DNA of 13,714 nucleotides from JBHHZM01 sp046758065 (GCA_046758065.1 JBHHZM010000083.1:1-13714); one strand, 5' to 3'; numbered from the stretch's first letter, positions 6,601 through 13,714 are shown. Made by a program: numbers and translations. The notes: generated from the sequence alone by a model not told the origin.

Positions 6601-7146
6601 CGCCGCCTGGCCGAGGAAAGGGCACGCAGCGCCGCCGCGAAGCAGCGGCGCCTCGCAGCCGTCGAGGCGAAATGGAAAGCGAAACGGGAACGGGGGTCGG
6701 AGGCGGCCGACGGCACCCCGCGCAGTGGGGACGAAACGGCGTCTTCTTCCGGCGAGGCGCGACGTCCGCCGGTCGAACGGCTGCGGGACCTGGCCCGGCC
6801 GGCGGCGCCGGGGCTCGGCAGAATCCTGTCTGCCGTCGCGGCCGCCATAGCTCTCTCGGTGCTGACCATATGGGTGTTTCCTTCGGTCTTCGGACGCCTC
6901 GACGTGGCGTCATCGGCGTCACGCGCTGGGCGCGAGGCGGTGCTGTTGGTCTCCGCCGACGGCGTCAACTTGCGGGCGGCGGCATCGACCGCGGCGGCGA
7001 TCGTCCGTCAGCTCCCGCGCGACACGGTGGTCGGGGTCCTTTCGCGGGATGGCGACTGGGTGCGGGTGCGGGTGCCAGAGGCCGGCGGCGTCGAAGGCTG
7101 GATCCACGGCTCCCTGCTGAGCGACGCGCGGCCGCCCCGACCCTGA
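3694..7146 (+). CDS. Giant membrane-anchored pentadecad-repeat helical protein with Ig-like and SH3 domains
   Basis: The product has 1150 residues counted from the ATG at 3694 (a GTG at 3646 would add 16; neither has a well-spaced ribosome binding site, but MVDQLFVIPST looks the more natural start). Order of parts: (1) an acidic linker to ~35; (2) residues ~45-148, a single beta-rich domain with VEGVPSGAALSAGVDKGNGS, WSLTADEIKNLSFIP and HTATTVGHFNVDV, resembling the Ig-like repeats of large RTX/VCBS-type adhesins; (3) residues 160-939, 52 consecutive 15-residue Arg/Glu/Ala helical repeats; (4) more charged helix, out of register, to ~1006; (5) a Pro/Ser linker; (6) one transmembrane helix, ~1043-1062; (7) residues ~1081-1146, a bacterial SH3 domain (DGVNLRAAAS...GDWVRVRV...GWIHGSLL). 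No signal peptide is visible, so the expected topology is N-terminus and rod in the cytoplasm and SH3 in the periplasm. The function is unknown; a cell-envelope scaffold or ruler is a hypothesis. It is proline-free from about residue 150 to past 1000. Confidence 0.88.
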   Translation: MVDQLFVIPSTDGSDDEPTSADAGAGAPDAHRDIEAVGGPIGVPIDLVGPLEDIDINQIHGVPQMRELGDRVKHVFKVEGVPSGAALSAGVDKGNGSWSLTADEIKNLSFIPAEGEHGEYALLVRALAIAMDGSHTATTVGHFNVDVDARAETLERLEEERRAAWRQAEEERRLGGAEAQRQAEEERRRYLEEARRKAEEEQRRVVEAARRKAEEDQRRIVEQARRKAEEEQRLAVEEARRRAQEEHQRVLEEVQRKAAEEQRRIIEEARRKAEEAQRLAVAEARHKVEEEQRKVIEATRRQASDEQRRIAEEAARKADEEQRRIIEETRRKAEAEQHRAVEEAKRKAEEEQRRVVEEARRKTEEEQRRILEEMRGKVEAERVQAVKEARRMAESEQFEATEKAKSKAAEEQRRAFEEARRRAEEESIRAVEEARRQAEEEQRRILDEVRQKSEEEQRRIRDETRRQAEEEKRRIVEDARRQAEQERRQAVEEAKRQIAEKEREALVAARRKAEEEERLALAAAKEKIERERRQAIEDARNRAAEERRRVIEATEREAIEKRRRSSVEMKTEIEAQKRLALAAVKEKIEREHRQAIEDVKRKAEKEQHRVIAEAKRKAEEERLRVVEEAKRTAEEEVRRAIEQTRHKAEDEQRLAAAAVRQQIEEEQKRLIAEAQRKAEEEQRATIEQARKRTEEEQLRAVEEARKKIEIEKWVAVEAARRKVDEEQRQAIEEAKRKAEEEQRQVIEKAKRRAAEEQARAVEEARRKAEEEQSWAIEAVRAKIEEERRRAVEEAMRKAEEEQRRAVEAVRKKVEAEQQRAIEEAKRKVEEEQRRILEEARLKGETEQRRAVDKIRKEIEAEQHRAIAETKRKAEEERLRVVEEAQRKAEEEQSRAIEAARARIEEERCRTVETAIEAVEAERLAAEREAKQRVQREIRRAGMQADWKAAAIAHAKRQLAAEEQRKAEEERRLAEERARSAAAKQRRLAAVEAKWKAKRERGSEAADGTPRSGDETASSSGEARRPPVERLRDLARPAAPGLGRILSAVAAAIALSVLTIWVFPSVFGRLDVASSASRAGREAVLLVSADGVNLRAAASTAAAIVRQLPRDTVVGVLSRDGDWVRVRVPEAGGVEGWIHGSLLSDARPPRP
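5251..5487 (+). repeat. Recent duplication inside the repeat array, 180 bases apart
   Basis: Bases 5251-5307 and 5431-5487 (units 25-26 and 29-30) differ at only 4 of 57 positions by eye, far more alike than typical neighbouring units. Both encode ALAA-(A/V)-KEKIERE-x-RQAIED. The spacing is exactly four repeat units, which points to a relatively recent in-frame duplication of a four-unit block. Confidence 0.75.
5545..6345 (+). repeat. Identical 36-base copies 17 repeat units apart
   Basis: Bases 5545-5580 and 6310-6345 are identical (coding AEEERLRVVEEA) and lie exactly 765 bases apart, which is 17 units of 45. Similarity extends upstream: GAGCAGCATCGCG precedes both copies in the adjacent unit. 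This suggests unequal exchange or conversion between distant units, and a place where recombination could change the rod length by whole units. Confidence 0.75.
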
Positions 7147-7247
7147 CCCGGAATACGGTTCCGGACCCGTCGGCCCCCGGATCACGACGGTCGCGCGCGC
7201 CCTCTTCCCTGTGGTAGAAGACTGCCACGCCAAACGAGCCGCCGCCG

Positions 7248-7346
7248 ATGCCCCACTGGGAACCACCTGCCGTCCCCGAGGAAACGTTCCGGACCGCGCC
7301 TGTGTCGCCCTGTCACCGTTTCCGGGCGCACCGGGCGGACCGCTAG
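7248..7346 (+). CDS. Tiny ORF (32 aa) directly upstream of the sugar-phosphate transferase
   Basis: The ATG at 7248 opens a 32-codon frame (MPHWEPPAVPEETFRTAPVS...) ending in TAG at 7344-7346, only 9 bases before the ATG of the next gene and in the same frame. No good ribosome binding site precedes it, and the family is not recognised. It could be a leader ORF coupling translation of the downstream membrane protein, or chance. The rest of the 209-base gap (7147-7355) shows nothing I can name. Confidence 0.25.
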   Translation: MPHWEPPAVPEETFRTAPVSPCHRFRAHRADR

Positions 7347-7355
7347 CGGCGCGCG

Positions 7356-8420
7356 ATGGCGCCGGGCGGCTTGTTCGACGGCGTTGTCGTCCTCGTCCTG
7401 TTCCTATGCTCGGCGGCGCTCACCCGCGTGATGATCGGCGTCGGCATCCCCGACCTCCCGACGGCCCGCTCGTCGCACGACCGTCCCGTTCCCAAGGGCG
7501 GCGGGCTGGCGGTCGCCGTCACGTTCGGCGCCGGCGTCGTCGCGCGCTATCTGTGGGACGACGATCCGGGATTTGGCCCGACCGCCTTCGCCGCGCTGCT
7601 GCTGCTCTCGGTCTTCGTGCTCGCCTTCGCGTTCTACGACGATCTCAGGACCCTCCCGGTCACGGGCAAGCTCGCTTGCCAGATCGTCGCGGCGCTGCTG
7701 TTTTCGCTGTTCGTCGCCAAGCTCGAATTCGTCACCCTGCCGGGCGTCGGCACGGTCGCGCTCGGCCCGTGGGGGCATGCGCTCACCGTGTTCTGGCTGG
7801 TCGCTTTCATGAACGTCTTCAATTTCATGGACGGGATCAACGGCCTTGCCGGCGGCGGGGCGGTCGTCGCCGGCGTCTTTCTCGGGTTCGTCGCCCAACT
7901 CTCCGGCGCACCGTTCGTCTATCTGAGCAGTCTGTGCCTGACCGGCGCGATTCTCGGTTTCCTCGTCTTCAATTTTCCCGCCGGCCGCATCTTCCTCGGC
8001 GACACCGGCAGTCAGTTCATCGCCTTCCTCCTCGCCGGTCTCGCAGTCATCGGTGCGACCGCGCAAGCGAACAAGATCTCCATATTCGTCGTGCCGATGC
8101 TGTTCTTTCCGTTCCTCTACGACGTCGCCGTCACGCTGCTCCGCAGGCTGGGGCTGGGGCGGGACGTCTTTGCCGCCCATCGCGAGCACCACTATCAGCT
8201 TCTCAACCGGCTGGGCGTTTCCCAGCGGGGCGTGAGCGGGCTTTACGTCGTCCTCGGTCTGCTCCACGGCGTCGCGGCGATGACCCTGCAGTTTGCCGAC
8301 CCGCCGACGCGCATCTTCTGGTTTGTCGCCGCGGCGCCGGTCTACGCGTTGTTCACGATCGTTCTCTATCGGGCATCTTCCCGCGCCGGACATTCGGAGG
8401 ACCGTTCCCCGCCCGCGTAA
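7356..8420 (+). CDS. WecA/MraY-family polyprenyl-phosphate sugar-1-phosphate transferase
   Basis: A 354-residue integral membrane enzyme of glycosyltransferase family 4, which moves a sugar-1-phosphate from UDP-sugar to undecaprenyl phosphate and so starts synthesis of a lipid-linked envelope glycan. Roughly ten hydrophobic segments are visible, with the family motifs in order: DLPTARSSHDRPVPKGGG (33-50), FYDD with Asp95-Asp96, NFMDGINGLAGG (156-167), GDTGS (215-219) and the cytoplasmic HREHHYQLLNRLG (275-287). The His-rich loop and the length resemble WecA/WbpL-type enzymes (GlcNAc, FucNAc or QuiNAc) rather than MraY; the sugar cannot be told from sequence alone. An in-frame TAG 12 bases upstream fixes the start at or after this ATG; the ribosome binding site is weak. 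No other glycan genes are adjacent. Confidence 0.9.
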   Translation: MAPGGLFDGVVVLVLFLCSAALTRVMIGVGIPDLPTARSSHDRPVPKGGGLAVAVTFGAGVVARYLWDDDPGFGPTAFAALLLLSVFVLAFAFYDDLRTLPVTGKLACQIVAALLFSLFVAKLEFVTLPGVGTVALGPWGHALTVFWLVAFMNVFNFMDGINGLAGGGAVVAGVFLGFVAQLSGAPFVYLSSLCLTGAILGFLVFNFPAGRIFLGDTGSQFIAFLLAGLAVIGATAQANKISIFVVPMLFFPFLYDVAVTLLRRLGLGRDVFAAHREHHYQLLNRLGVSQRGVSGLYVVLGLLHGVAAMTLQFADPPTRIFWFVAAAPVYALFTIVLYRASSRAGHSEDRSPPA

Positions 8421-8506
8421 ACCCGGTCCTTAACAGAAGCGCCGGTTCGGCCGTATCCTGTCCCGGGCGCCGTCGAGGGCTGCTGGAACAGGGGAGGACC
8501 GTTTCA

Positions 8507-9814
<1,308 letters not shown>

Positions 9815-9829
9815 CCGCCGCGTCTTTGC

Positions 9830-9844
9830 GCCGGTAACCCCGGC
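9830..9844. terminator. Weak hairpin between convergent genes
   Basis: GCCGG (9830-9834) and CCGGC (9840-9844) surround TAACC in the 30-base gap between the dehydrogenase stop and the minus-strand gene stop. It is well placed for a shared terminator, but the stem is short and no T-run follows on either strand. Confidence 0.2.
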
Positions 9845-10657
9845 TTAGCTGGTGCTGCGCACCGCTTCCCAGTAGATCCGGTTGCGGCTGCCGATGAAAT
9901 GGTCGTGCACGTAGCCGAGGCAGTCGCGCAGGGTCACGAACATCGAAGTATGCCAGCCGATGGCGGCGTTACAGCGGTCGTAGGCGGCGCGTGCCCGCCG
10001 GATCGCCTCGGGGGACGCCGCCGCTTCGCGCGTCGGCGTGACCGCGTTGCGCCACAGTCCGCGTCTGACCTCGGCGCTCACACCGTCCTCGGCGGGCAGT
10101 GCATTGATCAGCACGCCGGTCAGCCGCGCGGCGCCGACATCGCTGTTGTCCCGTTCGACGAGGCGCGTGCCGGCGGCGCGCAGCGGACCGGTGGTGGCGG
10201 CGATCTCTTCGGCGTCGAGCGGGTCGGGATCGCCCGCAACCGGTTCGGGAACCAGCGAGACGCCTTCGCCCACCGCGACCGTCACCCCGGTCGCGCCCAG
10301 CGCGCGGAGACGCGACGCCGGCAGGCTGATCCGCACCGCCGCATAGCCGCGCACGGTGTCGATGCGCAGCACGTCATCGGCCGGCAGCGCAAAGCGCCGC
10401 CCGTCGGCGGCGGTCACCGCGACCGAGATGCCTGCGCCGCCCACGGCGCGGTAGACGGTGCCGCGCGGCGGCGGCGGCCGCGTCTCCTGCAGGCAAAAGG
10501 CGGTGAACTCGGCGGCGCAGGTCTCGCCGTCGCAGACCAGCGGCACCGACCCGTTGCTGGCGACGAGCGCGAGCACCTGGGGCGCGGCGCGGGCGGGAGC
10601 GAAGGGCATCACGAACGCGGCCAGCGCGCCCGCGACGATGCCGAAACGCAGGATCAT
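9845..10657 (-). CDS. Exported hypothetical protein with five cysteines
   Basis: I do not recognise the family. The 270-residue product starts with a clear signal peptide: MILRFG, a hydrophobic core to about residue 20, then PARA with likely cleavage after Ala24. It should act in the periplasm or beyond. The mature part has Cys42, Cys47, Cys55, Cys229 and Cys246, a beta-rich first half (GISVAVTAADGRRFALPADDVLRIDTVRG) and a helical C-terminal segment (AIRRARAAYDRCNAAIGWH...DCLGYVHDHFIG). AAGGAG precedes the ATG at good distance. It lies 42 bases after bolA on the same strand, probably as the last gene of the hspQ-bolA transcript. Disulfide bonds are likely but unproven. Confidence 0.8.
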   Translation of the reverse strand: MILRFGIVAGALAAFVMPFAPARAAPQVLALVASNGSVPLVCDGETCAAEFTAFCLQETRPPPPRGTVYRAVGGAGISVAVTAADGRRFALPADDVLRIDTVRGYAAVRISLPASRLRALGATGVTVAVGEGVSLVPEPVAGDPDPLDAEEIAATTGPLRAAGTRLVERDNSDVGAARLTGVLINALPAEDGVSAEVRRGLWRNAVTPTREAAASPEAIRRARAAYDRCNAAIGWHTSMFVTLRDCLGYVHDHFIGSRNRIYWEAVRSTS

Positions 10658-10699
10658 GACGGTTGCTCCTTTCGAGTTGGCGGTGCGCCGCCTGCGGCG

Positions 10700-11020
10700 C
10701 TATTCGTCGGCTTTGCCGCCGCCGCGGCAGGGTGGCGAGACGCGCGCGCGGCGGTCGCGGCGCGCCCACTCCTCCGCCGTCAGCGTCTCCATCGAGAGCG
10801 CGTGAAGGCCGTCCGCGATCTCGTCGGCGAGCAGCCGGTTGACCGTCTGGTGACGGCGGACGAGGGGTTGGTCCGCGAAGGCCTGCGAGACGATCACCAG
10901 CCTGAAGTGCGACTGGGCGTCCGGCGGCACGCTGTGCATGTGGCTCTCGTCGATGACTTCGAGATGCGCCGGCGCCAGCGCCGCGACGATCTTGGCCTCG
11001 ATGGTCTCGCGTCGGCTCAT
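10700..11020 (-). CDS. bolA: BolA family protein
   Basis: A 106-residue BolA domain protein. Typical features are the first helix (ETIEAKIVAALAPAHLEVID), the SHMHSVPPDAQSHFRLVIVS segment, FADQPLVRRHQTVNRLL with His57, and DGLHALSMETLTAEEW with His73. BolA proteins form [2Fe-2S]-bridged complexes with monothiol glutaredoxins and affect stress response, cell shape and iron handling. Residues 86-106 (RRDRRARVSPP...KADE) are a charged low-complexity tail beyond the usual domain. GGGAGA lies 7 bases before the ATG. A heat-shock-like promoter motif sits just upstream (11055-11079), so it may be transcribed alone as well as from hspQ. Confidence 0.93.
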   Translation of the reverse strand: MSRRETIEAKIVAALAPAHLEVIDESHMHSVPPDAQSHFRLVIVSQAFADQPLVRRHQTVNRLLADEIADGLHALSMETLTAEEWARRDRRARVSPPCRGGGKADE

Positions 11021-11054
11021 GCCGTGGTCTCCCGGATGCGGATGCGTCCCGTGA

Positions 11055-11079
11055 ACGGGGCGCGAGCCGTCTTTTCAAG
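11055..11079 (-). promoter_or_regulatory. Candidate heat-shock (sigma32-like) promoter for bolA
   Basis: On the minus strand CTTGAA (11079-11074), 13 bases, then CCCCGT (11060-11055) closely follows the classical sigma32 pattern CTTGAA-N13-17-CCCCAT (one mismatch in the -10). Transcription would start near 11047, about 27 bases before the bolA ATG. The gene immediately upstream is the heat-shock gene hspQ, which makes the match more credible. Alphaproteobacterial RpoH sites vary from this E. coli consensus. Confidence 0.4.
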
Positions 11080-11115
11080 GTGCTGCCTCGCGTCCTCCGG
11101 GTCAAGAGCGGTCGA

Positions 11116-11445
11116 TCAATTGGTCTGCGGCGCACGCGCCACGTAGACCCCGTCCTCGATGCCCGAGAACAGCGTATCGACCTCGGGATGCGAGACCGGC
11201 GCGCCCGACTCGTCGATCAGCAGGTTCTGTTCCGAGACGTAGGCGATATAGGTCGTCTCGGCGTTTTCGGCGAGCAAGTGGTAGAACGGTTGCTCCTTGT
11301 GCGGCCGGACGTCCTCGGGGATCGCCAGCCACCACGCCTCGGTGTTGCTGAATTCCGGATCGACATCGAAGATGACGCCGCGGAAAGGGTACACACGGTG
11401 GCGGACGATCTGTCCGATGCTGAACTTGGCTGTGCGGATGCCCAT
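11116..11445 (-). CDS. hspQ: Heat shock protein HspQ
   Basis: A 109-residue HspQ/YccV-type protein. The conserved core is visible: FSIGQIVRHRVYPFRGVIFDVDPEF (8-32), WWLAIPEDVRPHKEQPFYHLLAE (38-60), TTYIAYVSEQNLL (64-76) and HPEVDTLF (86-93). HspQ is a heat-induced factor first described through its effect on mutant DnaA stability and binding to hemimethylated DNA, later as an enhancer of Lon proteolysis. GAGG lies 5 bases before the ATG at 11445; an in-frame GTG six bases further upstream overlaps that site and is less likely. It is the first gene of a minus-strand set with bolA, 95 bases downstream. No clear sigma32 site was found upstream of it. Confidence 0.93.
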   Translation of the reverse strand: MGIRTAKFSIGQIVRHRVYPFRGVIFDVDPEFSNTEAWWLAIPEDVRPHKEQPFYHLLAENAETTYIAYVSEQNLLIDESGAPVSHPEVDTLFSGIEDGVYVARAPQTN

Positions 11446-11623
11446 GATCACCTCGGCGACGTCGCTGCGATTCTGCGGTTGTTCGCAAGGGACAGTCTAG
11501 CAAGTTCGCCGACGGGGGCGCGTCAAATTCTCCCGCGGTCGGCATGCGGGATTTTCCACCGGCGTCTCGCCCGGGCCGACGCGCGCAAAGGCAATAGTCC
11601 CGGGGGGTTGACGGTGGCGCCAC

Positions 11624-11652
11624 TTGCGCGGACACGGCTGCGATCCTAGATT
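11624..11652 (+). promoter_or_regulatory. Candidate promoter giving a leaderless transcript
   Basis: TTGCGC (11624-11629), 17 bases, then TAGATT (11647-11652, 4-5 of 6 to TATAAT). The ATG of the next gene begins 6 bases after the -10, where transcription would normally start. That gene has no ribosome binding site, which fits a leaderless message. The rest of the 11446-11658 gap between the divergent genes shows no other clear element. Confidence 0.35.
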
Positions 11653-11658
11653 TTGGCC

Positions 11659-12375
11659 ATGCGCGCCATGCCCGTCATCGGTCTTACCCTCGACGCCGAA
11701 TCCCCCGGGGGCTATTCGAAGCTGCCGTGGTACGCGCTGCGCGAGAACTACTTCGTCGCGGTCCGGCGCGCCGGCGGCCTGCCGGTGGCGCTGCCCCACG
11801 AGACCGCCGACGCCGGCGCCTACCTCGACCGCATCGACGGCCTGGTCGTCACCGGCGGCGCCTTCGACGTCGATCCGGCGCTGTTCGGCGCGACGACGCG
11901 TCACGCCACGGTCGCCACCAAGGACCAGCGCACCGCCTTCGAACTCGCCGCCACGCGGCTCGCGGTCGAACGCGACCTGCCCGTGCTCGGCATCTGCGGC
12001 GGCCAGCAGCTTCTCAACGTCGCCCTCGGCGGCACGCTGATCCAGCACATCCCCGACGAAATCGAAGGCGCGCTCTCCCACGAGCAGCCCAACCCGCGCA
12101 CCGAGCCGGGCCATACCGTGCGCATCGAACCCGGGACCCGGCTGCGTGATATCGTCGGCGTCGACGAACTCGCGGTCAACAGCGCCCACCACCAGGCGGT
12201 GTGCGACCTGGCGCCGGGGCTGGTCGTCGACGCGGTTGCGCCCGACGGCGTGATCGAAGGCATCGAAGACCCGGCCCGGCGCTTTCTCGTCGGCGTGCAG
12301 TGGCATCCCGAATACGGGATCAGCGCGGGCGACGGGCGGCTGTTCGCCGCCTTCGTCGCGGCCTGCGCGGACTGA
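11659..12375 (+). CDS. Gamma-glutamyl-gamma-aminobutyrate hydrolase-like class I glutamine amidotransferase (peptidase C26)
   Basis: A 239-codon frame (238 residues) with the class I glutamine amidotransferase fold. The N-terminal VIGLTLD, LVVTGGAFDVDP, LGICGGQQLLNVALGG with nucleophile Cys113, VNSAHHQAV, and VQWHPEY with His216 and Glu218 complete the Cys-His-Glu triad. The pattern GG-x-D-V-D-P and HHQAV are typical of PuuD-type hydrolases, which release glutamate from gamma-glutamyl compounds such as gamma-glutamyl-GABA in putrescine breakdown. No other putrescine genes are nearby, so the true substrate is open. The start could be the ATG at 11659 or at 11668 (MPVIGLT); a TTG at 11653 is also in frame. 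None has a ribosome binding site. Confidence 0.88.
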   Translation: MRAMPVIGLTLDAESPGGYSKLPWYALRENYFVAVRRAGGLPVALPHETADAGAYLDRIDGLVVTGGAFDVDPALFGATTRHATVATKDQRTAFELAATRLAVERDLPVLGICGGQQLLNVALGGTLIQHIPDEIEGALSHEQPNPRTEPGHTVRIEPGTRLRDIVGVDELAVNSAHHQAVCDLAPGLVVDAVAPDGVIEGIEDPARRFLVGVQWHPEYGISAGDGRLFAAFVAACAD

Positions 12376-12412
12376 GGCGCCGCCGCAAGCGAACATAATC
12401 AACGGAGCGGGC

Positions 12413-13189
12413 ATGGCAGAACCGCAAAAGCCGGACGGCGGCGAACGCATCGCCAAACGTCTTGCGCGCGCCGGGCTGTGCTCGCGCCGCGAGGCCGAGC
12501 GCTGGATCGCCGCCGGCCGGGTCGCGCTCGACGGCGAGACGCTGACGAGCCCCGCGGTCGTGGTCGGCGCGGGCGCGCGGATCACGGTCGACGGCAAGCC
12601 GCTGCCGAAGGCGGAGGCCACGCGTCTGTGGCGCTATCACAAGCCGCGCGGGCTGATCTGCACCCGCCGCGACCCGCAAGGACGGCCGACGGTGTTCGAC
12701 TCACTTCCCCCTGACCTGCCGCGCGTGGTCTCGGTCGGCCGCCTCGACATCGATTCGGAAGGTCTCCTGCTGCTCACCAACGACGGCGCGCTCGCTCGCC
12801 GTCTCGAATTGCCGGCGACCGGCTGGCTCAGGTGCTACCGGGTGCGCGCCTACGGCGAGGCCGCGCCCGAGGCGCTCGCGGCGCTGGCCGGGGGCGTTGC
12901 CGTCGCGGGCGTGACCTACGGACCGATCGCCGCGCGGCTCGATCGCCGGCAGGGGCGCAACGCCTGGTACACGCTGAGCCTCGGCGAGGGCCGCAACCGC
13001 GAGGTGCGCCGGGTGATGGAGCACCTGGGGCTCACGGTCAGTCGCCTCATCCGCGTCGCCTACGGACCCTTCCGGCTCGGCACGCTCGCGCCCGGCGCGG
13101 TCGTCGAGGTCCCGGCGTCGGAACTGGAGGACCGCGCGGACGCCGCGACCGCGGCGCCGAAACCGGACCATGCGTATCGTCGCCGGTAG
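12413..13189 (+). CDS. rluB: RsuA/RluB-family pseudouridine synthase
   Basis: A 258-residue rRNA pseudouridine synthase. An N-terminal S4 RNA-binding domain (ERIAKRLARAGLCSRREAERWIAAGRV, 11-37) is followed by a link, YHKPRGLICTRRDPQGRPTV, and the catalytic motif VGRLDIDSEGLLLLTNDG with Asp112. Further family motifs are ARRLELPATGW and RNREVRRVMEHLGLTVSRLIRVAYGPF. The family converts one uridine to pseudouridine; RluB acts on 23S rRNA position 2605, RsuA on 16S 516, RluE on 23S 2457. The S4 domain and the pairing with rsmD favour RluB, but the exact target is inferred. GGAG lies 5 bases before the ATG. The 3' end overlaps rsmD by 20 bases. Confidence 0.9.
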   Translation: MAEPQKPDGGERIAKRLARAGLCSRREAERWIAAGRVALDGETLTSPAVVVGAGARITVDGKPLPKAEATRLWRYHKPRGLICTRRDPQGRPTVFDSLPPDLPRVVSVGRLDIDSEGLLLLTNDGALARRLELPATGWLRCYRVRAYGEAAPEALAALAGGVAVAGVTYGPIAARLDRRQGRNAWYTLSLGEGRNREVRRVMEHLGLTVSRLIRVAYGPFRLGTLAPGAVVEVPASELEDRADAATAAPKPDHAYRRR

Positions 13190-13714
13190 GCACCGCGGCC
13201 GCCGGCTCGCCGCGCCTCCGGGCCGCGCCGTGCGGCCGACGGGGGCGCGGGTGCGCGAGGCGCTGTTCGACATGCTCGCCCACAATCCCTGGGGGCCGGG
13301 GGGCGCACCGCTGCCGCGCGGGCAGCGCGTGGTCGACGCCTTCGCCGGTTCGGGCGCGCTCGGCTTCGAGGCGCTGTCGCGCGGCGCCGCGCGGGTCGTC
13401 TTCCTCGAAATCGATGCCGAGGCCGCGCGCGGCCTGAGCCGAACCGCGCACATGCTCGATGAAGAGGACGCCGTCGCCGTGCTCCAACGCGACGCGACCC
13501 GCCCCGGCCCGGCGGAGGCGCCCGCAGCGCTGGTTTTTCTCGATCCGCCCTATCGCTCGGGACTCGCCGCGCCGGCGCTCGCCGAGCTTGCGCGTATGGG
13601 CTGGCTCGCGCCCGGCGCGCTCGCCGTGGTCGAACTCGCGGCGAAGGAAGTTTTCGACCCGCCCGACGGCTTCGCAGCCGTCGCCGGACGCCGCTACGGC
13701 GATACCCGGATCGT
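13170..13714 (+). CDS. rsmD: 16S rRNA (guanine966-N2)-methyltransferase RsmD, 3' end cut by window
   Basis: About 181 codons are present and the frame is open at the window end; only a few residues should be missing given the usual length near 185-190. Visible motifs are MRIVAGRHRGRRL (1-13), RPTGARVREALFDML (22-36), the SAM-binding VVDAFAGSGALGFEALSRGA (54-73), FLEID (78-82) and the catalytic/base-contact DPPY (125-128). RsmD methylates G966 of 16S rRNA in the assembled 30S subunit. Its ATG lies inside the end of the preceding pseudouridine synthase gene (20-base overlap, different frame), which suggests translational coupling of two rRNA-modifying enzymes. Confidence 0.92.
   Translation, partial: MRIVAGRHRGRRLAAPPGRAVRPTGARVREALFDMLAHNPWGPGGAPLPRGQRVVDAFAGSGALGFEALSRGAARVVFLEIDAEAARGLSRTAHMLDEEDAVAVLQRDATRPGPAEAPAALVFLDPPYRSGLAAPALAELARMGWLAPGALAVVELAAKEVFDPPDGFAAVAGRRYGDTRI

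Noticed and set aside
7211..8506. Upstream extension of the dehydrogenase frame to 7211 (867 codons in total)
   Set aside because: The first 432 codons are an Arg/Pro-rich shadow of the sugar-phosphate transferase gene, which has clear family motifs. A strong ribosome binding site at 8491-8498 fixes the dehydrogenase start at 8507.
9899..11146. A 415-codon plus-strand frame across the minus-strand genes
   Set aside because: It lies opposite the exported protein and bolA, both of which have ribosome binding sites and recognisable features; the plus-strand peptide is His/Arg/Gly-rich shadow sequence.
11498..11526. Possible hspQ promoter: TTGACG-N17-TTGCTA on the minus strand
   Set aside because: The -35 is good but the -10 matches poorly (the better TAGACT is at a 21-base spacing), and there is no heat-shock pattern. 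Not strong enough to list.
11497..12621. A 374-codon minus-strand frame over the peptidase C26 and pseudouridine synthase genes
   Set aside because: Antisense to two clear enzymes with intact catalytic motifs.

Overview
The window is very GC-rich, with strongly G/C-ending codons. Its genes (dapC-type aminotransferase, yqgE/algH, msrA, hspQ-bolA, an rluB-type pseudouridine synthase with rsmD) suggest an alphaproteobacterium, plausibly Rhodospirillales-like. A near-perfect CtrA-type box (TTAA-N7-TTAA) supports this. The taxon is inference; there is no rRNA or marker gene to prove it. It reads as chromosomal housekeeping DNA with no mobile element, CRISPR array, tRNA or rRNA visible.

Layout. 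1-390: an ill-defined left edge, with a possible minus-strand gene running off the window and a 16-codon ORF with a good ribosome binding site. 391-1587: PLP aminotransferase (DapC-like). 1588-2230: a structured control region (three inverted repeats around a CtrA-type box) followed by two small overlapping unknown ORFs. 2253-3509: a promoter, a signal-peptide-bearing YqgE/AlgH protein, then MsrA. 3548-7146: an AT-rich island, then a 1150-residue protein that dominates the window. It has one adhesin-type Ig-like domain, 52 uninterrupted 15-residue helical repeats, a transmembrane helix and a C-terminal bacterial SH3 domain. 7248-9814: a tiny ORF, a WecA/MraY-family polyprenyl-phosphate sugar-phosphate transferase and a hydroxyacid-oxoacid transhydrogenase-type iron alcohol dehydrogenase. 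9845-11445 (minus strand): hspQ, bolA and an exported five-cysteine protein, probably a stress-linked cluster with a heat-shock-like promoter between hspQ and bolA. 11659-13714: a class I glutamine amidotransferase-like hydrolase (peptidase C26), an RsuA/RluB-family pseudouridine synthase, and rsmD, which overlaps it and is cut by the window end.

How they fit together. rluB-type/rsmD is a ribosomal RNA modification pair. MsrA, HspQ and BolA are stress or quality-control functions. YqgE, the sugar-phosphate transferase and the large helical membrane protein concern the envelope. The strongest candidate for something undescribed is the large protein at 3694-7146. Its 15-residue period is kept without a single insertion or deletion for 2340 bases, which predicts a straight or right-handed rod roughly 117 nm long anchored to the inner membrane beside an SH3 domain.
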